The notes: generated by a model not told the origin, from the sequence alone. Positions 8,453 to 15,971 are shown, counted from the first letter of the stretch. The stretch: 19,768 bases of DNA from Gammaproteobacteria bacterium (GCA_004357505.1 SMWC01000004.1:1-19768); one strand, 5' to 3'. Numbers and translations are program-made.

Positions 8453-9193
8453 ATGCGAAAGTTGGCCCTCAGCCTGCTGATCTTGCAGCTATCGATGGCT
8501 GATAGCGGGTTCTGCGCTGAACGGGCTCTGGCGGTCGTGATCGAAGATCCCTACATCGAGCTGCATTCGGGCCCAGGTCGGGGTTATCCGATCTTCTATG
8601 TGGCGGAGCGTGGCGAGCAGATAGAGGTGCTTAAACGCCGTACCGATTGGTTCAAAATTCGCGTCCGGCATGGTGAGGAAGGCTGGGTCAACGACACGCA
8701 GCTGGCACGGACATTTCAGCTCAACGGCGAGCCGATCGAGTTGCCCGGTTACTCGCTAGCGGACTATGGCGAGCGGCGCTGGGAGTTCGGAGTACTGTAC
8801 GGAGATTTTGGCGGCGCCAATGTCGTGTCGACCTATGGTGCCTTCAGTATGACCGAGAACTTGTCCGTCGAGCTCTGGTTGTCGGATATGCTCGGCCGGT
8901 TTTCAAACAGCCAGCTAGTCAACGTCAACATCGTACATATGCTTTTCCCGGAATGGCGCGCTTCGCCATTTTTTACTTTAGGCACAGGCGTAATACACAC
9001 CGAGCCCAAAGGGACGATCGTGGCGACTACAGATCGTACCGACAACCTGGCTCATGTGGGTGTCGGCGTCCGTACATACATTACTCGTCGGCTGCTATTC
9101 CGCGCCGAGTACAAAACCTATGTCGTATTCACCAGCCGAGATGACAATCAGGAAATAAGCGAATGGAAAGCAGGATTTTCGTTCTTCTTTTGA
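8453..9193 (+). CDS. Secreted SH3b domain plus outer-membrane beta-barrel protein
   Basis: This 246-aa protein starts 3 nt after the stop of the HZS-alpha-like gene, so it is probably translated by coupling; no strong ribosome site is visible. A Sec signal peptide (MRKLALSLLILQLSMADSGF) is followed at about residues 25-85 by a bacterial SH3-type domain (IELHSGPGRGYPIFYV, then WFKIRVRHGEEGWVN). Residues about 95-246 alternate polar and hydrophobic positions and end in SFFF, the C-terminal aromatic expected of outer-membrane barrels. The likely location is the outer membrane, with the SH3b domain in the periplasm contacting peptidoglycan or a partner protein. The barrel half resembles the next gene product, so the two are probably tandem paralogues. 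The specific role is unknown. Confidence 0.82.
   Translation: MRKLALSLLILQLSMADSGFCAERALAVVIEDPYIELHSGPGRGYPIFYVAERGEQIEVLKRRTDWFKIRVRHGEEGWVNDTQLARTFQLNGEPIELPGYSLADYGERRWEFGVLYGDFGGANVVSTYGAFSMTENLSVELWLSDMLGRFSNSQLVNVNIVHMLFPEWRASPFFTLGTGVIHTEPKGTIVATTDRTDNLAHVGVGVRTYITRRLLFRAEYKTYVVFTSRDDNQEISEWKAGFSFFF
9150..9154 (+). promoter_or_regulatory. Ribosome binding site inside the upstream gene
   Basis: AGGAA lies 8 nt before the ATG at 9163, within the 3' end of the SH3b-barrel gene. It supports the start that creates the 31-nt overlap. Confidence 0.55.
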
Positions 9194-9819
9194 TCGCAGG
9201 ATTAATTCTCGCGACGCTATCCGGCTGCGGGACGAATCGAGTCGTCCAGCAGGACGGTGAGCGGCCCGCGGTGATCGAGCCAGAAGTCGCGCGGCGAGAT
9301 ATCAGTATCGGCGATATCGACACGGAGAATTTCGAGGTCGGCGGGTTCATCGGAATGATGAGCGTGGAGGACTTCGGTGTAAACACGGTCATCGGTGCGC
9401 GCTTGGCCTATCACATGACCGAGGACCTTTTCGTGGAACTGAGCGCCGGCAGAGCTGATACCGAGCAAACCAGCTTCGAACGTCTTAGCGGAGCTGCGCA
9501 ATTGCTCACAGAAGCGGATCGGGAGCTGACCTACTATAACGTCTCGTTGGGGTACAACGTGTTACCAGGAGAGAGTTTCTTCGGTGAGGGCCGTGCATTG
9601 AACACGACCTTCTACGTAATCGGTGGAGTGGGCAAGACGAATTTTGCAGGCGACAACCGGTTCACGCTGAATCTCGGTTTGGGATTGAGGCTGATTCCCC
9701 GAGACTGGCTGGCGGTGCATGCGGACATTCGCGATCACATATTCGACATCGATCTGCTCGGACAGTCGAAGACCTCACACAATTTTGAAGCGCATATTGG
9801 AGTCACATTCTTTTTCTGA
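9163..9819 (+). CDS. Outer-membrane beta-barrel domain protein with a lipobox
   Basis: This 218-aa protein starts inside the preceding gene (31-nt overlap) behind an AGGAA site. The signal peptide ends in LATLSGC (Cys22), a good lipobox. Barrel strands follow, such as FEVGGFIGMM, NTVIGARLAYHMTEDLFVEL, FYVIGGVG and LNLGLGLRLIP, and the protein ends HIGVTFFF. The order of strands and the Gly-rich 'GLGLR' turn parallel the upstream SH3b-barrel protein (GVGVRTYIT, ending FSFFF), which suggests tandem duplication with loss or gain of the SH3b part. It resembles the short outer-membrane beta-barrel family found in myxobacteria and gammaproteobacteria (TIGR04565 type), an assignment made from memory. 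A barrel with a lipid anchor is unusual. The function is unknown; a structural or conduit role in the cluster is inferred. Confidence 0.8.
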   Translation: MESRIFVLLLIAGLILATLSGCGTNRVVQQDGERPAVIEPEVARRDISIGDIDTENFEVGGFIGMMSVEDFGVNTVIGARLAYHMTEDLFVELSAGRADTEQTSFERLSGAAQLLTEADRELTYYNVSLGYNVLPGESFFGEGRALNTTFYVIGGVGKTNFAGDNRFTLNLGLGLRLIPRDWLAVHADIRDHIFDIDLLGQSKTSHNFEAHIGVTFFF

Positions 9820-9866
9820 TGTTCTCATGATCGATGGAGATGAACGGGCTTGAAGGAATCTAAGGC

Positions 9867-10379
9867 ATGAAAGAGCAGAAAGGCAGCACGCAGTTACGGC
9901 CACTACTGATATTACTACTGAGCAGTGTCCTCCTGCCTGGAATCACCGCACGCGCTGTTTCCGGCGTCGCACCCGACTTCTCGCTGCAGTCCCGCGACGG
10001 CGGAACAATCTCGCTGAGCGAATTTCGCGGTCAGGTCGTGATGATTAATTTCTGGGCAACGTGGTGCGGGCCCTGTCGTGAGGAGATGCCCCACCTGGAG
10101 GCGCTGTACCAGCGTTATAGCGCGCTTGGGTTCACGCTCCTCGGCGTCAATGTCGAAGAGGATTCGGAGAATGCGGAGGCATGGCTCGAAGAGATGCCGG
10201 TGAGTTTTCCCATTCTGTTCGATCCCGAGAACCGCGTCAGTGAGCTTTACGATGTGATTGCTATGCCCAGTACCGTACTTGTAGATCGGCAGGGAAATAT
10301 CAGGTTCTCGCATGACGGATATCAGCCTGGTTACGAGAATGACTATCAGACCCAGATCCGCGCACTGATACGCGAGTAG
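9867..10379 (+). CDS. TlpA/ResA-type periplasmic thioredoxin
   Basis: This 170-aa protein has an N-terminal signal peptide or anchor (residues about 11-30) and an AhpC/TSA-redoxin fold. Key features are APDFSLQSRDGG, the FRGQVVMINFWATWCGPC active site (C67-G-P-C70), the inserted VNVEEDSENAEAWL helix typical of TlpA, and AMPSTVLVD with the cis-proline. The family reduces or shuffles thiols in the periplasm, for example keeping apocytochrome CxxCH cysteines reduced before haem attachment. The neighbours here include at least three CxxCH proteins and a Cys-ending lipoprotein, so these are its likely clients (inference). The 47-bp gap before it holds a GAAGGA element 12 nt upstream of the ATG and a TAAGG next to it, either of which could serve as the ribosome site. 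The gene abuts the DUF4266 gene. Confidence 0.9.
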   Translation: MKEQKGSTQLRPLLILLLSSVLLPGITARAVSGVAPDFSLQSRDGGTISLSEFRGQVVMINFWATWCGPCREEMPHLEALYQRYSALGFTLLGVNVEEDSENAEAWLEEMPVSFPILFDPENRVSELYDVIAMPSTVLVDRQGNIRFSHDGYQPGYENDYQTQIRALIRE

Positions 10380-10385
10380 GTGAAC

Positions 10386-10607
10386 ATGATGTGGAGAAAT
10401 GTGATCGTCGTCGGCACCGTAGTGCTGATTTCGGCGTGTAGTATCGAGCCGTGGGTCAAGCCTTACGAGCGCGACCATATCGCCGATCCGATCATGTCGT
10501 TCGATCGTGACCCTATCTCCAGCGCCTACACGCAGCATGTCTACGAGTCGCGAGAGGGTGCGCGCGGCGCGACGGGTAGCACCGGTGGCGGCTGCGGGTG
10601 TAACTAG
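10386..10607 (+). CDS. DUF4266 small lipoprotein ending in GGGCGCN
   Basis: This 73-aa lipoprotein has the signal peptide MMWRNVIVVGTVVLISAC (lipid Cys18), then SIEPWVKPYERDHIADPIM, a YTQHVYESREGARG stretch and the C-terminal tail GGGCGCN. This matches the DUF4266 pattern: PWVKPYER, LADPIM, a central His and a terminal CxC. The mature protein is only about 56 residues. The CxC tail could bind metal, form a disulfide or be a substrate of the adjacent TlpA protein; none of this is established. The starts GTG 10380, ATG 10386 and ATG 10389 are in one frame. AGGTGA at 10378-10383 overlaps the tlpA-like stop and favours an ATG. In other bacteria DUF4266 lies between a thioredoxin gene and a DUF3570 gene, often with apbE; here apbE is missing. 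Confidence 0.85.
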   Translation: MMWRNVIVVGTVVLISACSIEPWVKPYERDHIADPIMSFDRDPISSAYTQHVYESREGARGATGSTGGGCGCN

Positions 10608-10608
10608 C

Positions 10609-11805
10609 GTGCGGCACGCGACGGCCTATACTACGGACATTCGGTTTGGCCCACGAAGCATCGTGACAAGCGCTGCGAATCGATGCGCGCTCACGATTGC
10701 ACTGCTAGGCATCAGTACTTTGACTCTTGCGGCAGTGCTACCCGAAGATCGTGCGGATGTACTCTTTCATTCCTACGACGGTGGCGGTGTTACCGTTCAG
10801 GGCCCTTCACTGTTGGTGCGGAAAAAGTTCGCCAAAAATTTCTCCGCCTCTGCAAACTACTACGTCGATCGCGTTAGTAGCGCCTCGATTGATGTAGTGA
10901 CAACGGCGAGCCCTTACACAGAAGAACGAACCCAGTACTCCGTGGGTATGGACTATTTGCATAATCGTTGGATTTTGAATCTTGGGTTGACCAAGAGTGA
11001 CGAGAATGACTTTGTCGCCGATACCTATAATATCGGTATCAGCCAGGATTTCTTCGGTGACCTGACAACCGTTAGTTTAGGTTACACTCTCGGACAGGAC
11101 GAAGTCGGTCGCCGTGGGGACCCCGGCTTCTCTGATACGATCGAACGCCAGAATTACAGCCTCGGTATCTCGCAGATTCTGACCAAAGATCTGCTCTTGG
11201 GTTTTTCGTTCGAGACGATTACCGATGAGGGGTTTCTGAATAATCCTTATCGATCGGTTCGCTTCGTCGACACAGGTAGCGCAGTCGGCTTCAGCTATGA
11301 GCCGGAGCTATATCCTCGTACCCGAACGAGCGAAGCAGCCGCGATCCGGTGGCGTTACTATTTGCCCTATCGCGCTGTATTTCACGGTGAATACCGGCGC
11401 TACGGTGATAGTTGGGATATTTCGGCCGATACCTTCGAGATCGGTTATAGCCATCCACTCAAGAGCGGTTGGATACTCGACGGGAAAGTTCGGTTCTACT
11501 CTCAGAAGAAAGCCGACTTCTACAGTGATCTGTTTCCCCGATCCCAATATCAGAATTTCCTGGCCCGGGACAAGGAGCTCAGCACGTTTTCGAGCAGCAC
11601 GGTACATCTCGGAATCAGCTACGACATCGTGCGGAGTGGCTGGAGATTCGTTGAGCGAGGCAGCGTTAGCTTCTCCTACGATCACATCGAGTTCGACTAT
11701 GAGGATTTCCGAGACCTGACTCAGCCCGCAGCGCTTGCGGGTGAGGAGCCGCTGTACAAGTTCGGCGCGAACGTATTGCAAATTTTCGTGTCTTTCTGGT
11801 TCTAG
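10609..11805 (+). CDS. DUF3570 outer-membrane beta-barrel protein
   Basis: The protein is 398 aa from a GTG at 10609, one base after the DUF4266 stop. A hydrophobic segment CALTIALLGISTLTLAAV is the probable signal peptide; cleavage would precede LPEDRADVLFHSYDGGGVTVQGPSLLVRK (split here into its parts: LPEDRADVLFHSY, then GGGVTVQGPSLLVRK). The rest is a regular series of amphipathic beta strands (YSVGMDYLHNRWILNLGLT, YNIGISQDFFG, WRYYLPYRAVFHGEYRRYGD) ending NVLQIFVSFWF, as expected of an outer-membrane barrel. This matches DUF3570, a family found next to DUF4266. The frame extends upstream to an ATG at 10507, but that would overlap DUF4266 by 101 nt. A GTG at 10663 would give a shorter, cleaner signal peptide, so the start is uncertain. 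The role is unknown. Confidence 0.85.
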   Translation: MRHATAYTTDIRFGPRSIVTSAANRCALTIALLGISTLTLAAVLPEDRADVLFHSYDGGGVTVQGPSLLVRKKFAKNFSASANYYVDRVSSASIDVVTTASPYTEERTQYSVGMDYLHNRWILNLGLTKSDENDFVADTYNIGISQDFFGDLTTVSLGYTLGQDEVGRRGDPGFSDTIERQNYSLGISQILTKDLLLGFSFETITDEGFLNNPYRSVRFVDTGSAVGFSYEPELYPRTRTSEAAAIRWRYYLPYRAVFHGEYRRYGDSWDISADTFEIGYSHPLKSGWILDGKVRFYSQKKADFYSDLFPRSQYQNFLARDKELSTFSSSTVHLGISYDIVRSGWRFVERGSVSFSYDHIEFDYEDFRDLTQPAALAGEEPLYKFGANVLQIFVSFWF

Positions 11806-11890
11806 CCCGCATCGATCTCCGCGCAAATAGCGGACGTGAACCAATATGCCCAGCATCCTTGCGGCCCATTCGCGGCCATACCGGCTTCGT

Positions 11891-13090
11891 CTACCACCGG
11901 AATAATCGTACCGCGGTGCCTTTCGGGTAGATATCCCGGCCACGAGACAGTTGGACGAAGCCGTCCGTTCCAGCCAAGGCCACGAAATCCCCTGACGTAT
12001 TGGTCGGCCGCGGTTCCGCCATGCCGATGCCAGTGTCGGTCCAGGTGATGACGACCGGCAGGAAATAGGTCAGATCGGCAGCGAACTCGACGCCGGCCGC
12101 GAGCGTGACGCGTTCGATGGTCGCCGGCTGGAGCCCAAGCGCTTGCTGTAGCGCCGGTAGGACATACCGGCGCAGACAAACCATCGTTGACACCGGGTTG
12201 CCGGGAAGCGCGAATATGGGTTTAGCGTCGCGACTGAGCCCGAACCACATCGGTCGCCCCGGGCGTTGCTCGATACGATGGAACACGAGATCTACGTTGA
12301 GTTCCTCAAGCACGCTTGGAACGAAATCGTACTGCCCCATCGAAACACCACCGCTGAGAATCAGAACGTCGCTTTGATCGTGAAGCTCACGGATCGCTTC
12401 GAGCATCTTGTCACGCTCGTCTCTAAGCCGTGTGCGAGTGACGCGCGCCACGCAGTGGCGTGTCAGGCTCGCTTCTATGGCACGATCATTGCTCGAGCGG
12501 ATCTCGTAGGCCGCGATCGGCCCGTCAACATCAACGAGTTCGTCTCCGGTAGAGATGACCGCTATGAGTGGCAGCGCCGCCGCCCGCACCTGCGCACATC
12601 CGGTGCCGGCAAGAACAGCGATCTCAGGGGGGCCGAGTCGAGTGCCCGGATGCAATAGTGGACTGCCGGCTTTGCTGTCAGAGCCGCGAGGATGAACGAA
12701 CTGCCCTTGCGAGACTTCGGCAGAGTCGTCGACCTGAGCATGATCCGGTGTTCGCGTGATGCGCTCTACCGGGATGACGGTGTCCGTATTCCGCGGTAGC
12801 ACCGCCCCGGTCATGATCTCCACGCATTGCCCGGCGTCTGAGATTTTAAGCGCAGGGGCGCCTGCGCCCTGGGTGCCGATAACCTCGAATGTTCGCGTAC
12901 CGATATGCCAGTCGCGATAGGTAATTGCGATGCCGTCCATCGTGACTCGGTCGAACGCTGGTTGGTCCCGCTCGGCGCATATCGTTTCGTCGAGCACCGC
13001 GTCGACGGCGTCGGCGAGAGACAGCATTCGGGACCCGAACGGCGTCATGCGCTCGAGTATCATGCGTTCCGCGTCAGCGACCTCGGTCAT
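11891..13090 (-). CDS. moeA: Molybdopterin molybdenumtransferase MoeA
   Basis: This 399-aa protein, typical for MoeA, inserts molybdate into adenylylated molybdopterin in the cytoplasm to complete the molybdenum cofactor. Diagnostic stretches are PAFDRVTMDGIAI (the region corresponding to SAMDGYA), EIMTGAVLPRNTDTVIPVE, VISTGDELV, LSGGVSMGQYDFVP, RPGRPMWFG and FALPGNPVSTMVC. The FDRVTMDG form differs from the E. coli type but is found in other MoeA proteins. The frame is open to 13249, but the ATG at 13090 has a GGAG site 7 nt upstream and begins just before the MoeA domain, so the 53-residue extension is rejected. It is a lone Moco gene here, divergent from the TPR gene and convergent with the DUF3570 gene. 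No terminator was recognised in the 85-bp convergent gap. Confidence 0.95.
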   Translation of the reverse strand: MTEVADAERMILERMTPFGSRMLSLADAVDAVLDETICAERDQPAFDRVTMDGIAITYRDWHIGTRTFEVIGTQGAGAPALKISDAGQCVEIMTGAVLPRNTDTVIPVERITRTPDHAQVDDSAEVSQGQFVHPRGSDSKAGSPLLHPGTRLGPPEIAVLAGTGCAQVRAAALPLIAVISTGDELVDVDGPIAAYEIRSSNDRAIEASLTRHCVARVTRTRLRDERDKMLEAIRELHDQSDVLILSGGVSMGQYDFVPSVLEELNVDLVFHRIEQRPGRPMWFGLSRDAKPIFALPGNPVSTMVCLRRYVLPALQQALGLQPATIERVTLAAGVEFAADLTYFLPVVITWTDTGIGMAEPRPTNTSGDFVALAGTDGFVQLSRGRDIYPKGTAVRLFRW

Positions 13091-13209
13091 GCGTTCTCCA
13101 CTGCCCCGGCCGGTACGGCCAAGGAGACCCATGGTGCCATAGGCTAACTCCCTGGTTCCAGGCGTGGGGTTTCGTTGGCGTTCCGACGCCCGGTCTACGC
13201 CGCCAGTGC

Positions 13210-13215
13210 TATACT
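13210..13215 (+). promoter_or_regulatory. Candidate -10 element for the TPR gene
   Basis: TATACT lies 23 bp before the ATG, just ahead of an AGGGAGGA ribosome site. It differs from TATAAT at one position. No clear -35 was found at normal spacing, and the resulting leader would be short. Confidence 0.35.
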
Positions 13216-13238
13216 GAATCGCCGAGGGAGGACAAATT

Positions 13239-13727
13239 ATGGGCCGCAATTTCTTAGTTTGTCTTGCGGGCTGTCTGGTGGTGAGTACCGTTTGGGCTCA
13301 GCGCGCCGATAACCGCACTATTATCGGCGCTGGTAACGAATTTCTCTCCGCGGGATCCTTCGCGATCCGCATGGGCCAATACGACGAGGGAATCCGGCTA
13401 ACCCACCTGGGCCTGACTCGCTATCACCCTAGCCAAAAAGATCGGGCTGCGGCGTTATCCAATTTGTGCGCAGCGCATGCAGCAAAGGGCGAACCTGATC
13501 TCGCCATCCCGTTCTGCGACGAGTCCTTAGGTGTGACTACGCGAAACTGGCGAGCCTACAATAACCGGGCTTACGCTTACTTTCTCAAAGGCATGCTCTC
13601 GGAGGCCACTTTTGATTTGGATACGGCTGCTGCGATCAACCCCAATGGTAAGCAGGTAATTCAGCTTCGCGGCATGATCAATGAGGTGGGGTTACGTCCG
13701 AGTGTGATCATGGAGGACCATCAATAG
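13239..13727 (+). CDS. Small secreted TPR protein
   Basis: This 162-aa protein has a Sec signal peptide (MGRNFLVCLAGCLVVSTVWA, cleavage before QRAD). After it come helical pairs typical of tetratricopeptide repeats: AIRMGQYDEGIRLTHLGLTR, AAALSNLCAAHAAKGEPDLA and WRAYNNRAYAYFLKGMLSEA, followed by a TAAAINPN turn. About three repeats fit, so it is probably a periplasmic protein-protein interaction module. A strong AGGGAGGA site 5-6 nt before the ATG supports the start. The next gene, about 100 bp downstream on the same strand, encodes another exported protein with a TonB C-terminal-like domain, so they may act together. The specific partner is unknown. Confidence 0.82.
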   Translation: MGRNFLVCLAGCLVVSTVWAQRADNRTIIGAGNEFLSAGSFAIRMGQYDEGIRLTHLGLTRYHPSQKDRAAALSNLCAAHAAKGEPDLAIPFCDESLGVTTRNWRAYNNRAYAYFLKGMLSEATFDLDTAAAINPNGKQVIQLRGMINEVGLRPSVIMEDHQ

Positions 13728-13750
13728 TCGGCTCCACGCCACGCTACGCC

Positions 13751-13835
13751 AGCCCGCATGTTGCATCAGGACTTCGGATGATGGCGCAGGATAGCAGTGG
13801 TTGGGCGCCGGTCTGGTGCAAGCAACATGCGGGCT
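13751..13835. repeat. 85-bp element bounded by perfect 14-bp inverted repeats
   Basis: AGCCCGCATGTTGC (13751-13764) and GCAACATGCGGGCT (13822-13835) are exact reverse complements, separated by 57 bp that contain a smaller CATCA/TGATG stem. The second arm includes the ATG at 13827 used for the downstream gene. It could be a folded mRNA leader, a REP-like or miniature element, or a protein site. Only one copy was seen in this window. Confidence 0.6.
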
Positions 13836-14537
13836 AAAGTTTTGGCGGCGCTGCTACTGACAGCGTATTGTGCGGTTGGTCTGGTTCAGGAAAATGGGCC
13901 AGAAGACGGCGGTCTCATCGATCCGCGCGGCACTTGGAGCTGCGTGTTGTACGGTAACCCCGCGCTTGGCGATGAACGCGTGTTGCTGAACTTCGCGCCG
14001 GACCAGTCGACGCTGATGGCGAAACGCAGCGAAGACGCGGCCCGTCCCTGGTTTCCGCTGTCCCGGTGGCAAGTGGAGAGTGACCTCCTTTCGTTCACCG
14101 ATTCCCGATCGGGACGAGAATATCAGGCGAGCCTGCGCCGCTCGACGCTTGGTGGCGAGTGGCGAACACTCAATTTGCTCGGCGGCTGGTGGTGCACTGA
14201 GGCACGGGAGGAGGTCGATCTCGGCATCTACGTTGAAGCAAGGGAGCAGCCACGATCGATGCTGATACCCCTCGTTACTGCGGTTATGGCGACGCCGGCT
14301 TATCCACGGCAGGCGATTCGCGACGCGATAGAAGGGCGTGTCGTGCTTTGCTTCGAGGTCGATTCCAAAGGGGAGATTCGCAACCCCGAGTTTTTAGAGC
14401 TTTCGGATGAGATTTTTCGTGCCACGAGCCTTGATGCGCTGATGAGCTCACGCTATCAGCCGTGGCTCGAGCACGGCGATGAAATACTGCGGCCCGTTTG
14501 TAGAAGTTTCGTCTACCGGTTGGACTACGCCTTTTAG
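13827..14537 (+). CDS. Exported protein with TonB C-terminal-like domain
   Basis: The protein is 236 aa from the ATG at 13827. A signal peptide (MRAKVLAALLLTAYCAVGLV) is followed by a region of unknown type (about 25-150) containing WSCVLYG and WRTLNLLGGWWCTEA. The C-terminal third reads ATPAYPRQAIRDAIEGRVVL, CFEVDSKGEIRNPEFLEL, ATSLDALMSSRYQPW and RSFVYRLDYAF. That pattern (YPxxA, EGxVxxxFxVDxxGxI, rxxP) is the TonB C-terminal/energy-transducer domain. A typical TonB transmembrane anchor plus Pro-rich linker is absent, so it is not a classical TonB; these stand-alone domains occur in secreted proteins of unknown role. A GTG at 13797 could add 10 residues. No clear ribosome site is seen before either start, and the ATG lies in an inverted-repeat arm. 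Confidence 0.8.
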   Translation: MRAKVLAALLLTAYCAVGLVQENGPEDGGLIDPRGTWSCVLYGNPALGDERVLLNFAPDQSTLMAKRSEDAARPWFPLSRWQVESDLLSFTDSRSGREYQASLRRSTLGGEWRTLNLLGGWWCTEAREEVDLGIYVEAREQPRSMLIPLVTAVMATPAYPRQAIRDAIEGRVVLCFEVDSKGEIRNPEFLELSDEIFRATSLDALMSSRYQPWLEHGDEILRPVCRSFVYRLDYAF

Positions 14538-14588
14538 TCCGCTGACTACTTCGACCTGAAGACGGTCAGTCATTAGACTTTCCCCGCC

Positions 14589-15971
14589 GTGCAGAAAGAA
14601 ACTATCGTCCCACGTTTGACGACCGGATCGGTCGGTCATCATCTCAGAGCGCTGGCTTTACCGATGGCCGTCGGTTTTGTCGCGCTGAACTCTTACAGCA
14701 TCGCAGACACGTATTTCGTGAGCCAACTCGGAACGCTACCGTTGGCGGCAATGGGATTTACGTTTCCGGTGTCTTTCGCCATGGTTGCGATCGGCCTTGG
14801 TATAGGTGTCGGCACCTCCAGCGTCATCGCACGTCTTCTGGGCACGGCCGACCGCGCGGCCGTGCAGCGTATTACGACCCACGCGCTACTGTTGGGAGCG
14901 CTGTTGGGAGTCATCTTGCTCGTGACTGGGCTTGTGACCATCGAGCCGCTGTTTCGAGCGCTCGGTGCCGATGAAAGAACAATGCCCCTGATTCGTGACT
15001 ATATGCGTCCCTACTACCTCGGCAGCGTGCTGTTTATTCTGCCGATGGTCGGCAACTTTTCGCTTCGAGCGACAGGCGACGCCAGGATGCCGGCGATTAT
15101 TCTGAGTATCTCGGCGGTCGTGAATATTGTCCTCGATCCGCTCTTGATCTTCGGGCTATGGGGGCTGCCCCGACTAGAGCTACAGGGCGCGGCGATCGCG
15201 ACCGTAATTGCGAACGCGGTTACGGCTGCGGCGTCGGTGACGATCCTGTATCGTCGCGAACGCTTGATTAGCGGCCGCTATGTGAACATCGATCATCTTT
15301 GGGATTCGTGGAAGCGTCTGCTGCACGTCGGCATGCCCGCGATAGCGACAAGTCTCTTGCTGCCGGTAACCTTTGGTGTGATCACGGCAATGGTGGCGAC
15401 CTTCGGTCCGGAAGCAGTGGCCGGCTTCGCGGTCGCTTCCAGGCTGGAATCCGTTGTGCTGATTGTCGTATTCGCTCTGCAGTCTTCGGTAGGTCCGGTC
15501 GTAGGCCAGAATTATGGAGCGGGGCGCATGGATCGTGTGCGCAGGGCAATTCACTTATCCAATCGATTTCTGCTGATTTACGCACTATCGTTCGCTGGCG
15601 TACTGTTCGCGTTCGCGCGCCCCCTAGTCGGCGTCTTCGACGCTAATCCCGTGGTCGTAGAGACGGCTGCGGCCTATCTGCGAATCGTGCCGTTCACACT
15701 CGGGCCATTTGCGTTAATGATGATTGCAGTCGGGAGCTTCAATGCGTTGGGACGCCCAATGCCTGCGGCGATCCTGACCTTCGTCAAACTCTTTATGATC
15801 TATCTGCCGCTGGCGTGGATATTGTCACGATCGATCGGAATTACGGGTATTTTCTGGGCGAATGCGTTCTCCCACCTGCTATTTGGGGCTGCGTCACTCA
15901 TCTGGCTCAGAAAGACGTTGATGGCGCTGGAGGCGGAGGATCGGTCGGCGGTCGCCGAAACTAGTTTTTAA
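14589..15971 (+). CDS. MATE family efflux transporter
   Basis: This 460-aa inner-membrane protein has the twelve hydrophobic segments expected of the MATE (multidrug and toxic compound extrusion) family, which exports cationic or amphipathic compounds using Na+ or H+ gradients. Family-like stretches include ALPMAVGFVALNSYSIADTY, GIGVGTSSVIARLLG, SAVVNIVLDPLLIFGLWG, GAAIATVIANAVTAA and QSSVGPVVGQNYGAGR. The start is a GTG at 14589, the first start codon after an in-frame stop; no good ribosome site is visible. The gene follows the TonB-like gene by 51 bp. Its last 11 bases overlap the end of the convergent M48 protease gene. The transported compound cannot be told from the sequence. Confidence 0.92.
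   Translation: MQKETIVPRLTTGSVGHHLRALALPMAVGFVALNSYSIADTYFVSQLGTLPLAAMGFTFPVSFAMVAIGLGIGVGTSSVIARLLGTADRAAVQRITTHALLLGALLGVILLVTGLVTIEPLFRALGADERTMPLIRDYMRPYYLGSVLFILPMVGNFSLRATGDARMPAIILSISAVVNIVLDPLLIFGLWGLPRLELQGAAIATVIANAVTAAASVTILYRRERLISGRYVNIDHLWDSWKRLLHVGMPAIATSLLLPVTFGVITAMVATFGPEAVAGFAVASRLESVVLIVVFALQSSVGPVVGQNYGAGRMDRVRRAIHLSNRFLLIYALSFAGVLFAFARPLVGVFDANPVVVETAAAYLRIVPFTLGPFALMMIAVGSFNALGRPMPAAILTFVKLFMIYLPLAWILSRSIGITGIFWANAFSHLLFGAASLIWLRKTLMALEAEDRSAVAETSF

Noticed and set aside
9915..10538. 207-aa minus-strand frame
   Set aside because: It is opposite the TlpA-type and DUF4266 genes, both recognised by conserved motifs.
10507..10608. Upstream ATG start for the DUF3570 gene
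   Set aside because: It would overlap the DUF4266 gene by 101 nt and add about 34 residues before the signal peptide.
11806..11890. Bidirectional terminator between DUF3570 and moeA
   Set aside because: Only a 5-bp stem (TCCGC/GCGGA at 11818-11834) without a T-run is present, too weak to call.
13091..13249. N-terminal extension of MoeA to 13249
   Set aside because: The extension has no MoeA homology, overlaps the start of the divergent TPR gene, and the ATG at 13090 has a good ribosome site.
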